DNA of 64,000 nucleotides from Petasospora fabianii. Lineage: Eukaryota > Ascomycota > Saccharomycetes > Phaffomycetales > Wickerhamomycetaceae. Location of the stretch: positions 2,232,001-2,296,000 of the forward strand of contig CP048715.1 of NCBI GenBank assembly GCA_022641835.1, read 5' to 3'. The notes beneath the pieces were generated by a model. It saw only the letters and a list, made by a program, of their open reading frames with translations, searched no databases and was not told the origin of the DNA. Positions 59,801-64,000 of the stretch are shown piece by piece (position 1 is the first letter of the stretch; every line of letters begins with the position of its first letter). The position numbers were made by a program, and so were the translations under genes.

Positions 59801-60410
59801 TACCCATGGAACCAGCACCGACTGTCTTAACGAAGTCCCAATCACCTATGGAACGACGGTGGAACTGCTGCGGCGTCGCTGATGTTTTGGCATGACTTGC
59901 TGATCTGGACGGGGTCTGCTCAGCACGCTTCTGTTGATCGACAGTAGCCGGTGGTAAGAGTCTCGCTGTCGGGCTTGGTGTGTCTCTAGTGGCATCAGTG
60001 TTGAGAGGTGGAAGCTTCGATGGTGAGTGTGATGCTCTGTCCATCAGCGGAGATTGCATCTGTGCGGATCTGTATGATGGAGCAGTAGGTGACTGTACTG
60101 CTTGTTCCAAGTTCGAGTTGGACCTTTGAGGAGAAGTCACGCCCTCCGGGGCAAGGTATCGCTGTGGCTGTGATGATGATGTTGGCGGGTTACCAGTCTG
60201 AGGCAGGAAGTTGCCTGATGAGTTTCTGAGCATTCTAGGCGTCGCTGGCACGGCTGTTGGTGGCTTCCTTGCCGACGAGGTGGACGAGATAGAGCCAGCT
60301 GAAGGCCTCACCCTCGGCAGCAGCTGAGAGGGTTGTGAAACCTGCGAAGGCTGTGCATAATTTGTATTGATATGGTAGTCCTCGCTTAGACGATTTGGAT
60401 CTTGCGACAT
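56847..60410 (-). CDS. KIN2: KIN1/KIN2-type (MARK/PAR-1) protein kinase
   Basis: A 1187-residue Ser/Thr kinase; S. cerevisiae Kin1/Kin2 are 1064/1147. The disordered N-terminus (1-185) is Ser/Pro-rich. The kinase domain spans about 187-470: [13 protein letters not shown] (198-210), Lys220 in [14 protein letters not shown] (338-345), DFGLSN (358-363) and activation loop [17 protein letters not shown]. The Kin1/2-specific insertion after the ATP Lys ([19 protein letters not shown]) is present. A long linker follows. A KA1 domain lies at the very C-terminus ([23 protein letters not shown]...LASQ-like, SELNL), which binds acidic lipids and is diagnostic. These kinases act at the inner plasma membrane in polarity, exocytosis and HAC1 mRNA processing. 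KIN1 versus KIN2 is not resolved. Confidence 0.9.
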   Translation of the reverse strand: [1187 protein letters not shown]

Positions 60411-61227
60411 GGCGGATGATGCAGAAGTCTGGCCTTTTGAAGTTTGTGATGCAATTGAATCGTCCAGCCCGTATACAAGACCTGTGATGGGGTGTATAAA
60501 GGCTACCGCCGTTGTAGTCGAAGTTCAGTAGTGCGACGTAATACCCTCGATGTAACTTGAGGAACAGCAACTGATCTCTCGGCGGCTAGTGGGTGCAAAA
60601 AGGGCAATGCAGAAGATTCGGGCGGTGTTCGTCTCCACAAGTTATCTATAGACCAAGGGAGTATTGGCAATGGATGGAACACCGTGGCCGAGTTGTTTGT
60701 TAATGAAGGTTGATTGACTAAAAGGAATCTTGGTACAACTGTGTACCAGCCGTGGGTTTTTTTCCTTTGGCGTATGCTCCAGGGGGTCCGCGCCAATTTC
60801 GCGAAGGACAGGAAAGGGGAAGAGGCTTGGAGTATAGGAACTGCCGGGTCTTGATAATCCAGAAAATGGCGGGGCTGAATGGTTCCGTCGTGTCCTTAGT
60901 TGTCGATAAGTACCCTTGTTGCAATGGCGTGCTCAAAAAATCCCAAGACCCCCACTCTGGGAAGGCGTTGTGGCAACGACCTGTCAAGCCGAAGATGGCT
61001 GGCGCGGGGGCTGACAGAGACATGGTAGGGTAACCTATAATCGCGACACGGCCGCGTCGATCAAGCGCGCTCTGGGAGAATTGCAACGCGTCTCCGAGCT
61101 CCCTTGATTTCTCTTAAGGGCTCCTCGAAAGCCAGAACGCTCGCCACAACATACATTTCATCAGTGTCAGGTCATTGGCAAGGCCACCTATTCTATATTT
61201 CCGACCCAGCGCACTGCATCTGAACTG
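60411..61227. promoter_or_regulatory. Divergent region between KIN kinase and DDT-PHD gene
   Basis: 817 bp. It is GC-rich near the right gene (AAGCGCGCT, AACGCGT-like around 61062-61090). No intact gene is seen; the open frames on both strands are without coding character. Confidence 0.4.
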
Positions 61228-63330
61228 ATGTCGAGATCGAAAACGGCTACTCCGCCTGCCTCGGGGCATCCTGCTAACAAACTCACCTACGTCGATGAGG
61301 AAATGAAGAATGCCCTGTTGAGGACTCCATTCTCCCTTCTGTTGGAGCATGAAACCTACAAAATACAGTTACAAGAACTTCGAAACGAGTGGAGATATGC
61401 GTGGGTTATTCAATGGCTTTACTACTTTCGTGGCGCAATCAAACTCTCGGGAGAGCCTTTCACTGTTGATCTACTCGAGGAAGAACTTGTCGGTCTAACC
61501 GAGCCATCTCTCATAAACAAGATCCCAACAAACCTGGCTGCTGCTCTCCTGGGGACGAAGGTTACCATTGACGACTTCAGTTTCAGAGCACGTTTCCTCC
61601 TCGGAAACGCCACCGAGGTGTTGGGTACAGAAGAGTCACCTGTTGAATATCAATCTCTCTCTCTTTTGGACAAGTTCGAAGTCCTTCATTGTTTGATCGT
61701 TCAATTGCAATACACTGACCTCTTCAGAGCACAAGTTGAAAAATACGAGAACCCTTCTGAACTGCGGTTTGAGCCAATCTTTGAGGACTCCAAGGTATCC
61801 TTCTATCTTCTCAGTGACAACAGAATCTACAAACGTTCCATCACAAACTTCCCAAAGATTGAGGTCCCGAGAAAGTATAAACGTGCCAAGCACATTGTTC
61901 CTCTTGAAAAGTTTGCTAATATAGAGCCGGAGGTTCAGTGGGAGGTTGTTGCCATCGGTATTTACCAAATCCACGATTTCTTGGTCTCCCTGAAGGGCAA
62001 CAAGAAGTTCAAATCACTGTTTGATAACATCAAAGAGCACATCAATGATCTTGCTCAAGAGGATCTCAACACCAGAAAGAAGATCTTGAAAAGAAAGAGA
62101 GATCAGCAATTGAACGACCTTGTCAGTAATAGAAAACGTTCTTCGAGGTTGGTTCAGAAGGAAGAACAGCTTCGTCTTGAGAGTGAGAGAAAGAAGGAGC
62201 AAGAAGAGTTATTGAAGAAGGAACAGGAAAAGGCCAGAATACAGAGAAGATATAAGCAAAAACTAAACCAGCTAAAGAAGGATTTGGAAGAGCGTTTGAG
62301 GAGACAGACTCAGTCGAGAAGATCTGCCATCCTCGAGGAGTACAAGCCTTCCAACGCGGATGACATTGAGCTTGGTGAAGGTGACTGGCTGTTTGATTGT
62401 TACTGTGGTATCAGAGAAAAGAACTACGATGATGGCGTTAAGCTCATCGTGTGTGAGAGATGTCAAAGATGGCAACACTTGAAGTGCCAAGATCGTGCTG
62501 TGAGACAGGAGCTCGCCACCAAGGCTGATGAGGTTTTAATCTGTAAGTGGTGTCTGGAGGAGTTGGAGAAGGAGGTTGTTGAGAAACTTGAAGCTGAGAG
62601 AATCGCTGAAGAAGAGGCCGAGGCTGAAAGGGAGAAACAGAGAGAACTGCAGAGGGAGCTTCATCGCAAAAAGATGGAAGAGGAGAGAAAAAGATTGGAA
62701 GAGCAGGAGAGACTTCTTGAGATTGCGGAAAAGCAGAGAAGAGATGAACTTGAAAAAGAGAGACAGAGAAGAGCTCTGGAGAGACAGTCTCTGGTCTCTT
62801 CTGCTGCTTCAACTCCGCCATCCACTACCGCCACTGCCATGGGGACCCCATCTCAAGTGCAGTCACATGTCCAGCCACCTGTCCATCCGCAGGCTCAACC
62901 ACAGACTCAACCACAGCCACAGTCACAGAATAGTCTTCCATCAATAAGTCCTGCGCCTCCACTGGTAGGCACTTTTGAACAACAACAGTCGGTTCGTGCG
63001 AACGGTAGCCCTATGTCAGCCATCTGGAGTCCTAACCAGAACCCATATCAACAACCTCCAACGGGCCAATGGGTCCACTCACCACAGTTCCAGGCTGGGC
63101 ACTTGTCACCACAATCCCAATTCCAGGGCCAGCTGCCTCCGCAACACCAGATGGCTCCAATGCATGTGCAGTTGCCTCCACAACAGCAACAGAATGTACC
63201 TCCCCAAGTGGGACATCAGCAGCCAGCTCAACAACCACTTCCTCCACCTCAGCAAGGACAGCAACAGCAAGAACAGCAGAATGGATCACCAAATGGTGGT
63301 GTCTTTTCCGTTCAGAGTCTCATCCAGTAA
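61228..63330 (+). CDS. DDT-domain and PHD-finger chromatin protein (RSF1/CECR2-like)
   Basis: A 700-residue nuclear protein. The N-terminal DDT-like domain (about 52-115, YAWVIQWLYYFRG) is followed by a WHIM-like helical part (about 142-205, LSLLDKFEVLHCLIVQL). Both bind ISWI-type remodelers in known proteins. A highly charged coiled coil runs about 275-365. A canonical C4HC3 PHD finger has C391, C393, C409, C412, H417, C420, C439 and C442. A second coiled coil (about 443-525) precedes a Gln/Pro-rich tail (530-700). PHD fingers read histone H3 tails. I cannot name an S. cerevisiae ortholog; Itc1 and Ioc proteins have other domain sets. Role is inferred from domains. Confidence 0.75.
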   Translation: MSRSKTATPPASGHPANKLTYVDEEMKNALLRTPFSLLLEHETYKIQLQELRNEWRYAWVIQWLYYFRGAIKLSGEPFTVDLLEEELVGLTEPSLINKIPTNLAAALLGTKVTIDDFSFRARFLLGNATEVLGTEESPVEYQSLSLLDKFEVLHCLIVQLQYTDLFRAQVEKYENPSELRFEPIFEDSKVSFYLLSDNRIYKRSITNFPKIEVPRKYKRAKHIVPLEKFANIEPEVQWEVVAIGIYQIHDFLVSLKGNKKFKSLFDNIKEHINDLAQEDLNTRKKILKRKRDQQLNDLVSNRKRSSRLVQKEEQLRLESERKKEQEELLKKEQEKARIQRRYKQKLNQLKKDLEERLRRQTQSRRSAILEEYKPSNADDIELGEGDWLFDCYCGIREKNYDDGVKLIVCERCQRWQHLKCQDRAVRQELATKADEVLICKWCLEELEKEVVEKLEAERIAEEEAEAEREKQRELQRELHRKKMEEERKRLEEQERLLEIAEKQRRDELEKERQRRALERQSLVSSAASTPPSTTATAMGTPSQVQSHVQPPVHPQAQPQTQPQPQSQNSLPSISPAPPLVGTFEQQQSVRANGSPMSAIWSPNQNPYQQPPTGQWVHSPQFQAGHLSPQSQFQGQLPPQHQMAPMHVQLPPQQQQNVPPQVGHQQPAQQPLPPPQQGQQQQEQQNGSPNGGVFSVQSLIQ

Positions 63331-64000
63331 TGAGGGTGTTGTGCTATAGATGATGTAACACTACTACTTACATCAACAAAATGAATATGATACATTGTAC
63401 TTAATGTCTAGGCATGGATGCTAGTGCCGAGCAACCATGAACCATATCTCCGACATAGACAAGTCGTGCAAGAAGATGCTGCCAAAGCCTATATTGCGAG
63501 TTGTGATAAGACTACTATCAATAATCAACTATACTGTACGTCAGATCCCTTTTCGGCGGCTGACGAGTATGTCTCATCGGAATCGTTGGTACGTAGCTAT
63601 GGGCTAGAAGACATATATGAAATGGCAGATAAGATGACACCACTTTGAAGACAGAAAGCAGATCTTTTGAATTTCGGACTTACAAGTCTGAATATCATCC
63701 TCAAGGGATAACAGCTTTGCGTCCTTGTGTCCCTCGTGGGCGGGAAATAGATCTTTCCGGCCGACTATAAACGAATTTTCATATTGCAAGGATGTAACCA
63801 GTTTTTTCTGTTAGTAGCACCTACAGTGGGCGGCCCTTTGAAGCGGTGATAATGGCAGAGGTCTGGGTGAGTACTAGTAGGTAGAAATCGTACCACCAGA
63901 TAGCATACGTGGTACGGCGTCGACCAACTCATAAGGGAGACGCTAAGCGTAGTGCGGAGCTGTCCATGTCGAGAGACACGACAAGCTGATCGGAATAATT
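63331..64000. other. Right-end stretch without a convincing gene
   Basis: 670 bp. Two short open frames exist (76 codons on plus at 63418-63648, 61 codons on minus at 63604-63789). They overlap and neither has recognisable content. A gene reading in from the right of the window could place its 5' or 3' end here. No tRNA cloverleaf was found. Confidence 0.35.

Noticed and set aside
63418-63789. Two overlapping short open frames (76 codons plus, 61 codons minus) near the right end
   Set aside because: Neither resembles a known protein, they overlap antisense, and attempted splicing of the minus frame through a GTAAGT gave no convincing branch point or continuing exon.
63852-63872. ATGGCAGAGGTCTGG followed by GTGAGT as a tiny first exon of a rightward gene
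   Set aside because: GTGAGT is not the donor used in the two introns supported here, and the acceptor would lie at or beyond the window edge, so it cannot be tested.

Overview
This window is chromosomal DNA from a budding yeast (Saccharomycotina). About 32 compact, mostly intron-less protein genes lie on both strands, and nearly all have recognisable yeast orthologs. Several lines point to Phaffomycetales, close to Cyberlindnera or Wickerhamomyces. The ACC deaminase at 48806-49837 closely resembles, from memory, the crystallised enzyme of Cyberlindnera (Hansenula) saturnus. There are also two Eat1-type alcohol acetyltransferase/hydrolase genes, a family known from ethyl-acetate-producing yeasts of this group. 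The genus is an inference. Many N-termini were assigned to the first in-frame ATG because the longest open frame began at a non-ATG codon.

Layout. 1-11 kb: the 3' part of mitochondrial aspartyl-tRNA synthetase (MSD1), SEC66, a WSC1-type wall sensor, a CUB1/YPL260W-like DUF2408 protein, asparagine synthetase (ASN1), a spliced DUF3605/GIG1-like gene and an ECM3-like AEC transporter. 11-20 kb: mitofusin FZO1, then two Eat1-family genes flanking an F-box/YccV (FBXO21-like) gene. 20-32 kb: ELP4, an unrecognised membrane protein, a class I aminotransferase, a small PPxY membrane protein, RIF1 and NPL4 (spliced, with a 9-nt first coding exon). 32-43.7 kb: Hsp110 (SSE1), D-amino-acid oxidase, SKY1, FOL3, a Dal5-type permease and AHA1. 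44-50 kb: a Zn2Cys6 regulator, a carboxylesterase and ACC deaminase. 50-64 kb: BEM4, a GH72 glucanosyltransferase (GAS4/5 type), an OXLD1-like mitochondrial protein, a class B bHLH factor, KIN1/2 kinase and a DDT-PHD chromatin protein, ending in about 0.67 kb with no convincing gene.

How genes may work together. Most of the window is housekeeping. The 34-50 kb stretch is richer in nitrogen-scavenging genes: D-amino-acid oxidase, a Dal5-type permease whose promoter holds five GATAAG sites, a Zn2Cys6 factor, and ACC deaminase divergent from an esterase. CCGAGA half-sites, two of them in perfect palindromes, occur around these genes. The two Hsp90/Hsp70-system genes (AHA1, SSE1) carry heat-shock elements, RIF1 and the GH72 gene carry MCB boxes, and ASN1 carries a Gcn4 site.

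The most unusual observation is the Eat1-like pair. One copy keeps Ser-Asp-His; the other has Gly where the catalytic Asp is expected. I found no transposon, retroelement, CRISPR array, rRNA, tRNA, centromere or origin that I can support.
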